DNA of 64,000 nucleotides from Candidatus Methylacidiphilales bacterium (lineage in GTDB: Bacteria > Verrucomicrobiota > Verrucomicrobiia > Methylacidiphilales > JAAUTS01): assembly GCA_028713655.1 (NCBI GenBank), contig JAQTNW010000013.1, positions 1-64,000 of the forward strand, given 5' to 3'. The notes beneath the pieces were generated by a model. It was not told the origin of the DNA and did not search any database. It saw nothing but the letters and a program-made list of their open reading frames with translations. Numbering within the stretch: position 1 is the first letter of the stretch; the number at the start of each line of letters is the position of its first letter. Below, in pieces: positions 52,406 to 61,958 of the stretch. The position numbers and the translations under genes were made by a program.

Positions 52406-53878
52406 ATGGAAAAAATCAAGATCACGCGCATTCCTTCACTCAAAACGGTTGACGCCTTCAGGCAGTTGGTTTCCTCCCTGCAGATTGATTTGCAGGCCGA
52501 TGACACCATCAAGCAGGGCGCCGAATCGCCGCTTTCAAAATCCATCCAATGGGGAAAACGCAAGATCGGCAACCGGATCGCCATCCATCCGATGGAAGGC
52601 TGGGATGGAACAACAACCGGCGGCGTCACGGAACCCATGCTCCGGCGCTGGCAGCGTTTTGGCGAAAGCGGCGCGAAGCTCATCAGCGGCGGCGAGGCCA
52701 TGGCGGTGCGCCCCGATGGACGGGCCAATCCGAACCAGATCATCATTCAGGAGCAGAATAAGGACGGCATTGCCCAATTGCGGCAAACCCTGGTTGACGC
52801 CCATAAGGAACGTTACGGGAATACAGACGATCTGGTGATAGGCTTTCAATTGACGCACTCGGGCCGTTTTTGCCGCCCGAATGACAAGTCGCGTTGGGAG
52901 TCGCGCATTGCCTATCGCCACCCGATTCTCGACAAAAAATTCAATGTCACCAGCGACGAACAAATTCTGAGCGATGACGATCTCAAGCGCCTGATTGAGG
53001 ACTACGTCAAGGCGGCCAAAGTGGCCCATGATGCGGGGGCCGATTTCGTGGATGTTAAACATTGCCACGGCTATCTTTTGCACGAGTTCCTGGGCGCACA
53101 TACGCGTCCGGGCGAGTTCGGCGGGTCGTTTGAAAATCGCACCCGCATGGTCCGCGACATCGTGGCGGGGATACGGGACGCAGTGCCGGGGCTGGGAATC
53201 GCAGTTCGACTGAGCGCGTTTGATTTTGTGCCGTTCAAACCCAATCCGGCGCTTGCCGAGCCCGGGAAAATCGGCCCCGGCATGCCTGAAGATTATTCGC
53301 ATTGCCTGCCCTACAAGTATGGGTTTGGCGTGAATCAGAATAATCCTGTTGAATGCGATCTCACGGAAACATTCAAGTTACTGGAACTACTGCGCAGTCT
53401 GGACGTGCGTCTTGTCAACTTGAGCGCAGGCAGCCCGTATTACAATCCGCACATCCAACGCCCGGCGGCGTATCCGCCCTCGGACGGCTACCAACCGCCG
53501 GAAGACCCGCTGGTCGGCGTTGCGCGCCAGATCAATGTGGTCCGGCAGCTCAAAGCCAAATTTCCCGACATGATCCTCGTCGGCACCGGTTATTCCTACC
53601 TGCAGGAATTCCTCCCGCATGTCGCCCAGTATTATCTGGCGAACGGGCATGTCGATATCGTGGGCATCGGGCGCGCGGTGTTGTCGTATCCGACCATCCT
53701 GAATGACGCGCTGGCGCAGGGGAAATTGCAGCCCCGGTACATTTGCAGGACTTTCAGCGATTGCACCACGGCGCCGCGAAACGGGCTCAGATCGGGTTGT
53801 TATCCGCTCGACGACTACTACAAGGTGTTTGAGGATGCTCCCAAGCTGAAAGAGATCAAGAAGAAGCAGGGGGTATAA
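52406..53878 (+). CDS. Old yellow enzyme family FMN oxidoreductase
   Basis: 490 residues, longer than the usual 360-370. FMN barrel motifs: HPMEGWDGTTTGGVTEPM, GAKLISGGEAMAV, GFQLTHSGRF, then DVKHCHGYLLHEFLG with the active His, and GIGRAVLSYP near the end. An N-terminal extension of about 50 residues precedes the barrel. There is no Fe-S cluster domain. It starts 21 bases after the hydrolase and likely reduces an activated C=C bond in the same pathway. The stop codon is part of a short hairpin of the module C family. Confidence 0.85.
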   Translation: MEKIKITRIPSLKTVDAFRQLVSSLQIDLQADDTIKQGAESPLSKSIQWGKRKIGNRIAIHPMEGWDGTTTGGVTEPMLRRWQRFGESGAKLISGGEAMAVRPDGRANPNQIIIQEQNKDGIAQLRQTLVDAHKERYGNTDDLVIGFQLTHSGRFCRPNDKSRWESRIAYRHPILDKKFNVTSDEQILSDDDLKRLIEDYVKAAKVAHDAGADFVDVKHCHGYLLHEFLGAHTRPGEFGGSFENRTRMVRDIVAGIRDAVPGLGIAVRLSAFDFVPFKPNPALAEPGKIGPGMPEDYSHCLPYKYGFGVNQNNPVECDLTETFKLLELLRSLDVRLVNLSAGSPYYNPHIQRPAAYPPSDGYQPPEDPLVGVARQINVVRQLKAKFPDMILVGTGYSYLQEFLPHVAQYYLANGHVDIVGIGRAVLSYPTILNDALAQGKLQPRYICRTFSDCTTAPRNGLRSGCYPLDDYYKVFEDAPKLKEIKKKQGV

Positions 53879-53903
53879 CCCGGCTGTCTCGGCATCCGGG
53901 TTA
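53876..53903. repeat. Short module C copy at the OYE gene stop
   Basis: AACCCGG and CCGGGTTA enclose CTGTCTCGGCAT, a reduced version of module C. The TAA stop of the upstream gene supplies its first bases. It lies in the gap between two convergent genes, where it could act as a terminator, though no T-run follows. Confidence 0.6.
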
Positions 53904-53953
53904 ATTACCGTGATGTTCCTAAGCGGACGGGAGTCTTGCGGGAACTTCCCTGC

Positions 53954-56900
53954 TTATTCTCCGAGGATCAAGTCGCCCACGATATCGATCAACTTGTTCG
54001 ATACGTCGCCGAACCAGCCAATATAACCGCAGCGGCCGGTTCCGTCGTCCTCGTTGACAATCATGGCGGCGCCAAGATCGGCGCCGACGTGCGGTTCAAA
54101 TGGCGCAAGTTTGGCCCATGGAATTGCTATCTCATACGTGGCGTTGCCATTGGCTCCGCGCTTCATCGTCACGATGACGTCTTTTTGTATTCCACTCGGC
54201 ACCGAGGAGCTTCCCGTCAAAGAGTACCAAGCCTCGGGCCCTTTGGTTCCGACAGCGAAGACTGCATCATACTTGCCGGGTTTCTCCTCCTGATCGCGCT
54301 TGGGGTCGAACAGAAACTGCACCCCATCGCCGGCATAGAGATCACCATCTGCGCCGACATTGCGAAACACGTCATCTGTTACCTCGACTCCGATGTAGAG
54401 GTACTTGTTGTCCCACAGACAGCGCTGGGTAGCGGAGAGGTCGTCAGGGCCTTTCCAAGCTTTGCCTTCGCCAAAAGCGAAATATTGGCTGGCTTTATTG
54501 AGCAGGCACGGGGTTGCCCGTTTCCATGCTGGCTCGTCAAGAACGCCGTCAAGCTTCACTGCAGCAGCCCGCGGCACGGAGGCAAAGCCGCCGAGCGCGC
54601 GGGCGCAGGTAATGGTGCCGCCGTCGGCATCCGTAATGCTCGCTTTCGCGTGATAAAGTTTGAGCGGATCAATCCCAGACAACGGTATTGTCACCATTTG
54701 CAGGGAGTTGGCCGCCACGGTGGCCTTGCCGGAACCGGCATCGGCAAGAAAGGCGTTTGTCGGCTGCAACGGGGAAAAATAGCCGCCATGTGTCATCAAC
54801 TGCTCCCCTGTGAGGGAAAACGTCCAATTCACGGTCTGCGGTTGTGCGGCGAGATTGTTGATCTCAATCTGTACAGACGGCTGGCCGTCAAGAGTGGCTG
54901 CGGGCTTGGGCCAAATCGCAACTCCGAGGCGGCCGGCAATGGTCGGACGGGTGGCAAGTTCTGCAATGACCCTTCCCCTGGCGTTGGCGAGGTGGACCAG
55001 AAGGTCGCCGGCCTTGGCCATGCTGGCTTCCGGCGAGGCGATTGTAAAGCTTAGAGGATTGCTAGGGTTGCGCTCAACTTTCCATCCCGGAGGGGTAAGC
55101 AGTGAAACCAGCTTGGGATCCGCTTTGGTTCCCAGTGTAATGGTCGCAGGCATACCACGAATCAACCGCTCTGGAGCAGAGCTAATCCGGATCTCCGGCT
55201 CCGCCAGGCTTTCAGGCAAAGTGGCCGGGCCTTTATAAGAAAGCAGCAGTGGATCCTCGCCGATACTCAACCCGATGCCTGTACCGTTGGCATCAAGCAT
55301 GGTGCGGCGTCCGTCGATGTGCACGCAGCTTACATCTTTGACCCCGACCAGGGGCAGTACTACATCGGATCTGCCTTTGTCCTTCCACAGGATTGCAAAA
55401 CACCAGCCGTCGCCATCGCGGAACAGGCAACCGTTGATTCCGTCCTTCCAGGTGCGTTCATTGGCGAACTTCTTGATCAAGATGCCGTTGATCAGGTTAT
55501 AGTACATTATCGCATCAAGGCGTGGGCTGTTTATATTGTAGCGGCCGTCAAACATGTTGAAGGCGTCGCCGCTCGACCCAACGCCTTTGGCGTCGGTGTC
55601 AGGATAAACAGTGTCGAACCATGACATCCAAGCGCCGCCAGCGGCAAAAAAAGTGGCGACCTTTCGTGCCATGTCACTTGCCACATATTGCCGGGTCATG
55701 CCTTGGGCATTGAGGCCGGTTTCGGTCACCCAGACTGGCTTTACACAGTGGTACTTCTTCATCAACGCCCCGTAGGCCTCCATGCCAGCCCGCAAGCCTT
55801 GCGGCGACTCATAGACATGGTAATTGAAGGCATCGCAGGCATCCTGGAAGCCGAGTTTGAAGTATTCCTCGTCCGCGCTCACCGAGGTGGCAATGACGAT
55901 GGTCTCCGGGGCGACCTTCTTGATCTCGTCATAGGCGATCTTGTAGCAACGCACAGCTTCCTTTAAACGCTCTCCGGAGTTGCCTGGCTCGTTGCCGAGA
56001 ACCATCACAACCGGACTCGGTGGTTGCTTGCCGTTTTCGGCGAGCCATTTGCGGATGGCCTCGCGCTGCGTTGCTTCGGTCATCTTTTCGTAATCCCGGG
56101 TGTGGTGCTCGATTTCATAGACCCCCGGGGTGCCTGACATGATGCCCATATCAAGCTGGGCGCAAAGGGCTGCCTGGGGGCGATTGCCGATGCGACACCC
56201 GAGCCGGTCGGAGAGTTGGGTGCAGACGGCAATTCGTCCATCCCAGGCGCCTGCCCCGAAGGGTATCTGTGTCGGCTTGTAAGCCTTGGCCGGAGCAACG
56301 GGCAGAATGGCAAAGCTCGACCAGTTGCGATAGGGATCGCTGTCAGTCAAAGGTATCTGGCCGTGAATCTCATAGTAGCGGCCGACCTCCAACGGCATCT
56401 TCGCAAGGTCAATGCTGCCTGTGTAGCTGAAGCGATCTTTGTTCTTGCCGTTGGCCGTCACGGTGACGGTCTCCGGCGGCGCCTGCTCCGCACTCCAGTA
56501 ATCGCGTACGGTCCAAGTGAGAACTCGCTCGGTATCCGTTAATTCTCGGATTGATTCCACGGTGACGGTAAGGATGCGGGGGTCCTCCAGCCTGAACATG
56601 TTGCCAAGTTGCGATGAAGAAAAAACAATGCGGTTGATGGCCGCAACCTTGTCCTCGTCGGCAACGGGTTTGGCTGCCAGTTCATCAACGCGGAAGGTTC
56701 CTATGGTTTTGTTGAGCTGGATGACAAAGCGCGCCGACACGGCCCGGGCGGGAATGCTGAGGCGTTGGCGGGTCAACTGCCAGGGACGCTTGCCATAGAC
56801 ATCGGCAATGACAATTTGATCTATTATCTTTCCCTTGGCATTGAGAATTTCCACCGTAATGACGCCGTCATAGGAGGAGTCGGGCGATTCGAGGTCCGAG

Positions 56901-57196
56901 GCTGTGGCGCAGGAAAATTCCCAGCTACCGGCAGTGATGGGAAAGGCTGCTGTTGTTGCAGAACAGGGTTTTTCACGATTGGCCGCCGCGCGGTTGAGAA
57001 CCAAGGCGTTGGAGCCTTTGAATGTATTCTCGGCCGTGATAGATATAAGGCCTTCATAGCTCCAGCCGTTGGGCAGGGTAGTCATCTCCTCAAAACCGCA
57101 ACTCCAGCCGGGTGTGTTGCTTTGGGGGTTGAGATTTTCAGCGAAAGCGGACGTTAGAGGAAGCAGAAGCAACAGGATTAATGCGCAGGTTTTCAT
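53954..57196 (-). CDS. Large secreted glycosidase-like protein with C-terminal CBM9
   Basis: 1080 residues with signal peptide MKTCALILLLLLPLTSAFA. The N-terminal 200 residues look like a carbohydrate-binding jelly roll (SWEFSCATASDLESPDSSYD). The middle is clan GH-A-like: acid/base Glu in MVLGNEPGNSGER and nucleophile Glu in PVWVTETGLNAQG, as in GH39/GH5 relatives. Beta-sandwich segments follow, and a CBM9 domain ends the protein (VKLDGVLDEPAWKRATPC to MIVNEDDGTGRCG). It is convergent with the OYE gene and probably attacks a complex glycan; the family number is unsure. Confidence 0.75.
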   Translation of the reverse strand: MKTCALILLLLLPLTSAFAENLNPQSNTPGWSCGFEEMTTLPNGWSYEGLISITAENTFKGSNALVLNRAAANREKPCSATTAAFPITAGSWEFSCATASDLESPDSSYDGVITVEILNAKGKIIDQIVIADVYGKRPWQLTRQRLSIPARAVSARFVIQLNKTIGTFRVDELAAKPVADEDKVAAINRIVFSSSQLGNMFRLEDPRILTVTVESIRELTDTERVLTWTVRDYWSAEQAPPETVTVTANGKNKDRFSYTGSIDLAKMPLEVGRYYEIHGQIPLTDSDPYRNWSSFAILPVAPAKAYKPTQIPFGAGAWDGRIAVCTQLSDRLGCRIGNRPQAALCAQLDMGIMSGTPGVYEIEHHTRDYEKMTEATQREAIRKWLAENGKQPPSPVVMVLGNEPGNSGERLKEAVRCYKIAYDEIKKVAPETIVIATSVSADEEYFKLGFQDACDAFNYHVYESPQGLRAGMEAYGALMKKYHCVKPVWVTETGLNAQGMTRQYVASDMARKVATFFAAGGAWMSWFDTVYPDTDAKGVGSSGDAFNMFDGRYNINSPRLDAIMYYNLINGILIKKFANERTWKDGINGCLFRDGDGWCFAILWKDKGRSDVVLPLVGVKDVSCVHIDGRRTMLDANGTGIGLSIGEDPLLLSYKGPATLPESLAEPEIRISSAPERLIRGMPATITLGTKADPKLVSLLTPPGWKVERNPSNPLSFTIASPEASMAKAGDLLVHLANARGRVIAELATRPTIAGRLGVAIWPKPAATLDGQPSVQIEINNLAAQPQTVNWTFSLTGEQLMTHGGYFSPLQPTNAFLADAGSGKATVAANSLQMVTIPLSGIDPLKLYHAKASITDADGGTITCARALGGFASVPRAAAVKLDGVLDEPAWKRATPCLLNKASQYFAFGEGKAWKGPDDLSATQRCLWDNKYLYIGVEVTDDVFRNVGADGDLYAGDGVQFLFDPKRDQEEKPGKYDAVFAVGTKGPEAWYSLTGSSSVPSGIQKDVIVTMKRGANGNATYEIAIPWAKLAPFEPHVGADLGAAMIVNEDDGTGRCGYIGWFGDVSNKLIDIVGDLILGE

Positions 57197-57376
57197 GTTT
57201 TGTCTGATTTCTGGAGGCAGGCTTGTCTCGATACTGGTTTATAAAAAGCGGTTGAGTTCATAGTTATTTAGGCTTTTTTCCCGGATCTTCAAGCAAATGG
57301 TAACGCAACACGTTGGAAAAGAGGAAGATGGGTGTGAATAGACCGGTCTGGTCATGGCGGGCCCGGAAATTGAAAA

Positions 57377-57451
57377 TGGCTGCCCGACTAGGACTCGAAC
57401 CTAGAACACCCAGATCCAGAATCTGGTGTGCTACCATTGCACCATCGGGCA
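57377..57451 (-). tRNA. tRNA-Gln (anticodon CUG)
   Basis: On the minus strand: acceptor TGCCCGA/TCGGGCA, D-arm GGTGCAATGGTAGCACC-like, anticodon arm CCAGATTCTGGATCTGG with anticodon CTG, T-arm CTAGGTTCGAGTCCTAG, and an encoded CCA end. The 75 bases fold as a class I tRNA. Confidence 0.95.
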
Positions 57452-57530
57452 GTAGTGGAGTGAACTGAAAATTTATCAAATCGATTCCGGCGGGTCAACA
57501 GGACATTTTGCCGCTGCGTCCGCGCGGATG

Positions 57531-57902
57531 CTAGGACGCCAAGGATTCAATGCAGCTGATCAACTGTTCCATCGTAAAAGGTTTTTGCAAAACTTCGGCA
57601 AACGCCTGCCGCAGGACTCTTGGATCAGTGCCTTCGGTCAGGTGGCCTGAGATCAAAATCGCTTTGCCCGTGTACCCGAGGGCCCTGGCTTGGTTGATGA
57701 GTTCAAGTCCATTTGCACCAGGCATTTTGAAATCGGTCAGAATGAGCTGGCAACAGGCAGTACCGGCCTGTTTGAGATGCGCGAGGGCGGACAGTCCGTC
57801 TGGCAGGGTTGTGATTTTGTACCCTTTACTGCACAGGACAAACTCCAGAACTTTAGCCAATTCTTTGTTATCCTCCACCAATAAGATTTCCTTAATCATC
57901 AT
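57531..57902 (-). CDS. Single-domain response regulator (CheY-like receiver)
   Basis: 123 residues, a receiver domain only. Acidic pocket in ILLVEDNKE, phospho-acceptor Asp in LILTDFKMPG, the Ser/Thr switch in AILISGHL and Lys in VLQKPFTMEQL. There is no output domain and no histidine kinase beside it, so it acts on a partner elsewhere. The first two codons are both Met. It lies between tRNA-Gln and a divergent glycosylase-like gene. Confidence 0.9.
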   Translation of the reverse strand: MMIKEILLVEDNKELAKVLEFVLCSKGYKITTLPDGLSALAHLKQAGTACCQLILTDFKMPGANGLELINQARALGYTGKAILISGHLTEGTDPRVLRQAFAEVLQKPFTMEQLISCIESLAS

Positions 57903-58049
57903 CCAAAACCCGCGCTTAATTTTCAGGGCCTTTGGCCTCTAGTAAAAGGGGTATTTGGATTATATCAAGACTAAGCGTACATACTTAATTATTAATAGAT
58001 TGATTGCAGAGTGGAAAATAATTCTTTACGAGGTTATGTATCTGTCTCT

Positions 58050-58736
58050 ATGAACCTGTGCTTGTGTTTCTTCAGCGGTGCTTCTACATCCTTGCTCTTG
58101 AATACGACAATCCAACAACACCTGTCCCGGCTCCGTGCCTGCTCCCGTTGCCCGCAAATGGCAAAGCCTGTGGTGGTTGGTGAGGCGGTGTCGGGCAAAA
58201 TCCTTCTGGTCGGCCAGGCGCCGGGCGTGAAGGAGCCAACCTTCGGGAAACCCTTTGCCTGGACCGCGGGGAAAACCATGTTCCGCTGGTTTGAATCGGC
58301 ATGGGGCGTGGATGAGAAAACATTCCGCAGCTCGGTTTACATGGCCGCCGTCTGCCGTTGTTATCCCGGAAAAAATCCAAAAGGCGGGGACCGGGTTCCG
58401 GACGACCTCGAGATCAGCAACTGCATGCTCTGGCTCAAGGCCGAAATTGAAATCCTGCGGCCCGAACTGGTTTTGGCCATTGGAAAGCTGGCCATACGGC
58501 AGTTTGCCGAATGTGAAAAACTGGACGCCGTTGTGGGCCGTATCATTCCGGTCGAAAAATTCGGACATAAGCTGGACTTGGCACCGTTTCCGCATCCGTC
58601 CGGGGCCTCGACCTGGCATCGGATGGAGCCTGGGAAAACACTTTTGCAAAAAACACTGAAACAGGTGAGGGAACATCCAGCGTTCCAGGAGACATTTCCG
58701 GCGCACAAGGCCGCCCGCAATGCCAAAAGCCTGTAA
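58050..58736 (+). CDS. Uracil-DNA glycosylase-like protein (family 4/5 type)
   Basis: About 228 residues from the ATG at 58050; a GTG at 58011 adds 13. Motif 1 is ILLVGQAPGVKEPTFGKPFA with the GxAPG water-activating loop and motif 2 is LAPFPHPSGAS. A preceding CSRCPQ pair and the CRCYPGKN cysteines resemble the Fe-S ligands of family 4/5 enzymes. It should excise uracil or deaminated bases; the exact family is not certain. Confidence 0.8.
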   Translation: MNLCLCFFSGASTSLLLNTTIQQHLSRLRACSRCPQMAKPVVVGEAVSGKILLVGQAPGVKEPTFGKPFAWTAGKTMFRWFESAWGVDEKTFRSSVYMAAVCRCYPGKNPKGGDRVPDDLEISNCMLWLKAEIEILRPELVLAIGKLAIRQFAECEKLDAVVGRIIPVEKFGHKLDLAPFPHPSGASTWHRMEPGKTLLQKTLKQVREHPAFQETFPAHKAARNAKSL

Positions 58737-58786
58737 TTATTCGAAGATCACAGGCTTCGTATATCCCATGAGGGCCGTGGTCCGTC

Positions 58787-60982
58787 CTACCTTAAAAAGG
58801 CCTCGTGCAAGCCGCCGTCAACGGTGATGACTTGTCCCGTAGTCTTTGACAGGCGCTGCGAGACCAAAAGAAAATAAGCTTCCGCCTGGTCCGCCGGTGT
58901 GATCGGAGATTTGGTCAGCGTCCGATCCGCGTAAAATTGCGCAAGCTTTTTGACAAGCGATTCGGTCGCCTCGCTGTCATCGTAGGGGATTTTATATTTT
59001 GCCAGCGAGCCGATGACACGGTCGCGCGGGAACATTGCGCTGCCCTGCACGACCGTTGCGGGCGCGACGCCGTTGACGCGCACAAGCGGCGCCAGTTCAA
59101 CAGCCAGTTCGCGGACCAGATGGTTTGCGGCGGCCTTGGAGGCATCGTAGGCAAGCGACCCCTTTTTGGAGACAACAGCGTTTGCGCTCGTGGTCAAAAC
59201 GAGGTTGCCTCTTAGATCCTGTTCCTTCCAGATTTTTGCAGCTTCGTCCGCGACCAGGTAACTGCCCGTGACATTAATGTTGAACGTGAGCGCCCACTTG
59301 TCGTCGGGGATATGGCCAGTTGTATCGCTTGGCACAAAAATCCCGGCTGTCACGCAGATCGAATCGAAACCGCCGTAGGCGAGCGCGACCTGGTCCAGCA
59401 TCTTGCGGATGCTTGAGCGGCTTGTGATGTCGCAGCCGAGCCCGATTGCCGGGCCGCAGTTTGAAATCCCCGTGCCGGCGACGCCGATCCCGACTCCGAA
59501 CTTGTCCGTGATTTCCCTGGCGGTCGCTTGGGCGGCGCTTTCGTTCAAATCAACGCAAACGATATGTGCGCCCTCCCGCACAAGCCGGTGTGCGGTTTCC
59601 TTTCCGATGCCGGAGCCCGCGCCGATCACGACAATGATTTGACGGGCGAGTTCTTTCTCAGCCGGCATCCGTTTCAATTTGGCCTCTTCGAGCAGCCAAT
59701 ATTCGATGTCAAACGCCTCCTGCAGGGGCAGGGAAACGTATTTGTCAACCGCCTCGGCGCCGCGCATGACTTCCACTGCGCAATTGTAGAATTCCGCCGT
59801 GACGCGGGATTCGCTTTTGTCCTTGCCCCAGGCAATCATGCCAAGGCCGGGAACCAAAATCACCGTTGGGTTCGGGTCGCGCATCGCGGGCGAATTCGCA
59901 TGTTTGCATTTTTCGTAGTAGGCCGCGTAATCCTTGCGGTATTGGGCGAGGCCATCGGCGAGTTTTTTCTTCAATGCGGAGGCATCCTCGGTTTGCGCAT
60001 CCCATGCGACGTAGAGCGGTTTGATTTTTGTGCGCAGGAAATGGTCGGGGCAGCTTGTGCCGAGCCCGGCCAGGCGGGGCGCATCATTGGAATTCACAAA
60101 GCGCAGGATCTTTTCATCGTCCTGGATTGTTGCGATGAAACGTTTCTGCTGCGAAACCTGCCCGCGCAGCCACGGCAAAATGGCGGAAAAGACCTCGTTT
60201 CGTTTTTCGGGCGCGAGTGTCTGGAATTTTTGTCCGCCAAACGCGGCTTTATCGCCGCCTTTGTCCGCGTATTTCCTTTCAATGAACAGAGCCGCGCGCT
60301 CGATGAAGTCCTGGGTGCGCAGGTAGCATTCCGCGTCATCGTCCGACCAGGAAATGAAGCCGTGCTGGCCCATCATGATCGCCTTTGCCTTTGGATTGCG
60401 TTTGCAGATTTCCTGCATTGCCAGGCCCAGTTCGAATCCCGGGCGCATCCACGGGACGTATTCCATCTCGCCGCCGAAAATTTCGCGGGTCAATTTTTCG
60501 CAATTTGCGGACGCCGCAATGGCAATGACTGCATTCGGGTGCATGTGATCGACAAATTTGGCGGGAATAAAACTGTGCAACGGCGTGTCGATGGAGCTGG
60601 CGCGCGGGTTTAAATTGAAAGTCGCATGGTTGTAGGCCGCGACCATGTCGTCTTCGGCCTGGGATTTGAGGCCCTTGTCCGAGCGTGCCGCATAGGATTT
60701 TTGAAGCCCGATCAATTTGGATTGGTACAATGAGGAAAAATTTTCGCGTTTGCTGGTCCGCAGGTCCCCGCCGGAGCCTTTGACCCAGAGCACCTCAACC
60801 TGATCTCCGGTGAGGGGATCTGTTTCCATGAACTTTGACGAGGTGTTGCCGCCGCCGGTGTTGGTGATGCGCTGGTCGGCTCCCAGTATGTTTGAGCGGT
60901 AAACAAGACGGCCAAGCGGATCCAGCTTCGATGCTGTGGTATCATCCCAGGTATAGTTCACATGTTTGAATTTTGTTGTCAT
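58787..60982 (-). CDS. rhaD: Bifunctional rhamnulose-1-phosphate aldolase/short-chain dehydrogenase
   Basis: 731 residues from the ATG at 60982. The N-terminal class-II aldolase part (about 1-420) carries NTGGGNTSSKF, the zinc-type loop HSFIPAKFVDHMHPNAV and MMGQHGFISW; it splits rhamnulose-1-phosphate to DHAP and lactaldehyde. The C-terminal SDR (about 465-731) has IVVIGAGSGIGKETAHRL, catalytic Ser and YDASKAAANH and would oxidise lactaldehyde. This fused form is known in several phyla. A DeoR-type gene and an operator lie just upstream. Confidence 0.93.
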   Translation of the reverse strand: MTTKFKHVNYTWDDTTASKLDPLGRLVYRSNILGADQRITNTGGGNTSSKFMETDPLTGDQVEVLWVKGSGGDLRTSKRENFSSLYQSKLIGLQKSYAARSDKGLKSQAEDDMVAAYNHATFNLNPRASSIDTPLHSFIPAKFVDHMHPNAVIAIAASANCEKLTREIFGGEMEYVPWMRPGFELGLAMQEICKRNPKAKAIMMGQHGFISWSDDDAECYLRTQDFIERAALFIERKYADKGGDKAAFGGQKFQTLAPEKRNEVFSAILPWLRGQVSQQKRFIATIQDDEKILRFVNSNDAPRLAGLGTSCPDHFLRTKIKPLYVAWDAQTEDASALKKKLADGLAQYRKDYAAYYEKCKHANSPAMRDPNPTVILVPGLGMIAWGKDKSESRVTAEFYNCAVEVMRGAEAVDKYVSLPLQEAFDIEYWLLEEAKLKRMPAEKELARQIIVVIGAGSGIGKETAHRLVREGAHIVCVDLNESAAQATAREITDKFGVGIGVAGTGISNCGPAIGLGCDITSRSSIRKMLDQVALAYGGFDSICVTAGIFVPSDTTGHIPDDKWALTFNINVTGSYLVADEAAKIWKEQDLRGNLVLTTSANAVVSKKGSLAYDASKAAANHLVRELAVELAPLVRVNGVAPATVVQGSAMFPRDRVIGSLAKYKIPYDDSEATESLVKKLAQFYADRTLTKSPITPADQAEAYFLLVSQRLSKTTGQVITVDGGLHEAFLR

Positions 60983-61036
60983 GGTCTTTTTGCCGGTTGA
61001 GCGAGTTGTGAGCGGTGATTCTTTGCAACAATTTAT

Positions 61037-61064
61037 TATATGACCGATCTCGATCATATAAACG
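61037..61064 (-). promoter_or_regulatory. rhaD promoter with overlapping DeoR-type operator
   Basis: On the minus strand a -10 TATAAT (61037-61042) lies 16 bases from a -35-like TTTATA (61059-61064). The palindrome TTATATGA/TCATATAA (61038-61063, core TATGA-N10-TCATA) covers the whole promoter, so a bound regulator would block polymerase. The same core stands before the regulator gene at 61978. Confidence 0.7.
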
Positions 61065-61136
61065 CAGCCGAGGCCGTCAACAATAAATTGCAAGAGATTG
61101 AAAACGAAGCGGCAAAAACTCAGCAAGGGGGGAATT

Positions 61137-61958
61137 TCACCGCTTGGCGGGCGGCTGGCGGTTGGCCGCTTTACGCTTGTCCAAAGCGGAAGAGTACCGC
61201 GCCTCAACGATCCGGATGCCCGCCTGCAGGAGCTCCCGGCGGGGAACTTCGGTCAGCAAAACATCAACCTTGTTCCAGGGCAGAAGAAAGTGCGGCGCGT
61301 TTCGTCTGAGTTTGCGGCCATCCAGGCAGAAGATCGCGAGCCTGGTTCTGCGAATGACGGCTTGTTGCTGCTCAACGATTGCAGCCTGCGAGTTCCAAAT
61401 ACCGTTCGGATTCATGGCCTCCGCCGACAGAAAGGCTGAGTCAAACCGCCAAAACTTCAGGCTTTTCCGGGCTATTTCTCCCAGCAAAACGGATTGGCGT
61501 GAAAGAAGCCGCCCGGCAACCAGAAAGACTTCCACGCCGGGAATTCCGGCCAGCAGTTCGCCGATGGGAATATTCGAGGTGACGATTTTGAGCGGCACGA
61601 TTGGATGCTCGCGAAAGGCCTCGGCGATGGCGTAAATGGTGGTCCCGGCGTCAAAAAAGCAGGTGCTTCCTGGCAAAATATAGGAAAGTGAGGCCTTTGC
61701 AATTTTTCTCTTCGCCGACTTTGATTGATCGCGGCGCTCGGAAAAGGATGGGAAGCGGCTGTCGTATTCCGATATGGCGCCGCCATAGGTGCGCCGGACT
61801 TTTTTTTCTTTTTCCAAGCCTGACAAATCACGCCGCGCGGTCGCCTCGGAAATGCCCAGGCGCCGGCAAAGTTCCTGCACCGGCAGGTACCCATATTGGG
61901 CAATCATCGTCACCAGCCGCTCGCGGCGCGCCTCCACGAGGTGGCGTGAAACCCTCAT
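61137..61958 (-). CDS. DeoR-family transcriptional regulator of rhamnose use
   Basis: 273 residues. N-terminal helix-turn-helix (RRERLVTMIAQYGYLPVQEL, RRLGISEATARRDLSGLE, VRRTYGGA) and a sugar-phosphate-isomerase-like sensor domain (FFDAGTTIYAIAEAF, IVTSNIPIGELLAG, VLLGEIARKSL). It sits directly upstream of rhaD on the same strand, with operators at both promoters, so rhamnulose-1-phosphate or DHAP is a reasonable inducer. The C-terminal tail is basic. Confidence 0.88.
   Translation of the reverse strand: MRVSRHLVEARRERLVTMIAQYGYLPVQELCRRLGISEATARRDLSGLEKEKKVRRTYGGAISEYDSRFPSFSERRDQSKSAKRKIAKASLSYILPGSTCFFDAGTTIYAIAEAFREHPIVPLKIVTSNIPIGELLAGIPGVEVFLVAGRLLSRQSVLLGEIARKSLKFWRFDSAFLSAEAMNPNGIWNSQAAIVEQQQAVIRRTRLAIFCLDGRKLRRNAPHFLLPWNKVDVLLTEVPRRELLQAGIRIVEARYSSALDKRKAANRQPPAKR

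Noticed and set aside
53936-55054. 372-codon plus-strand frame
   Set aside because: It is antisense to the large secreted glycosidase gene, whose motifs and signal peptide are clear.
57264-57479. Minus-strand open frame of 71 codons
   Set aside because: It reads through tRNA-Gln; the familiar-looking peptide is a known tRNA artefact.
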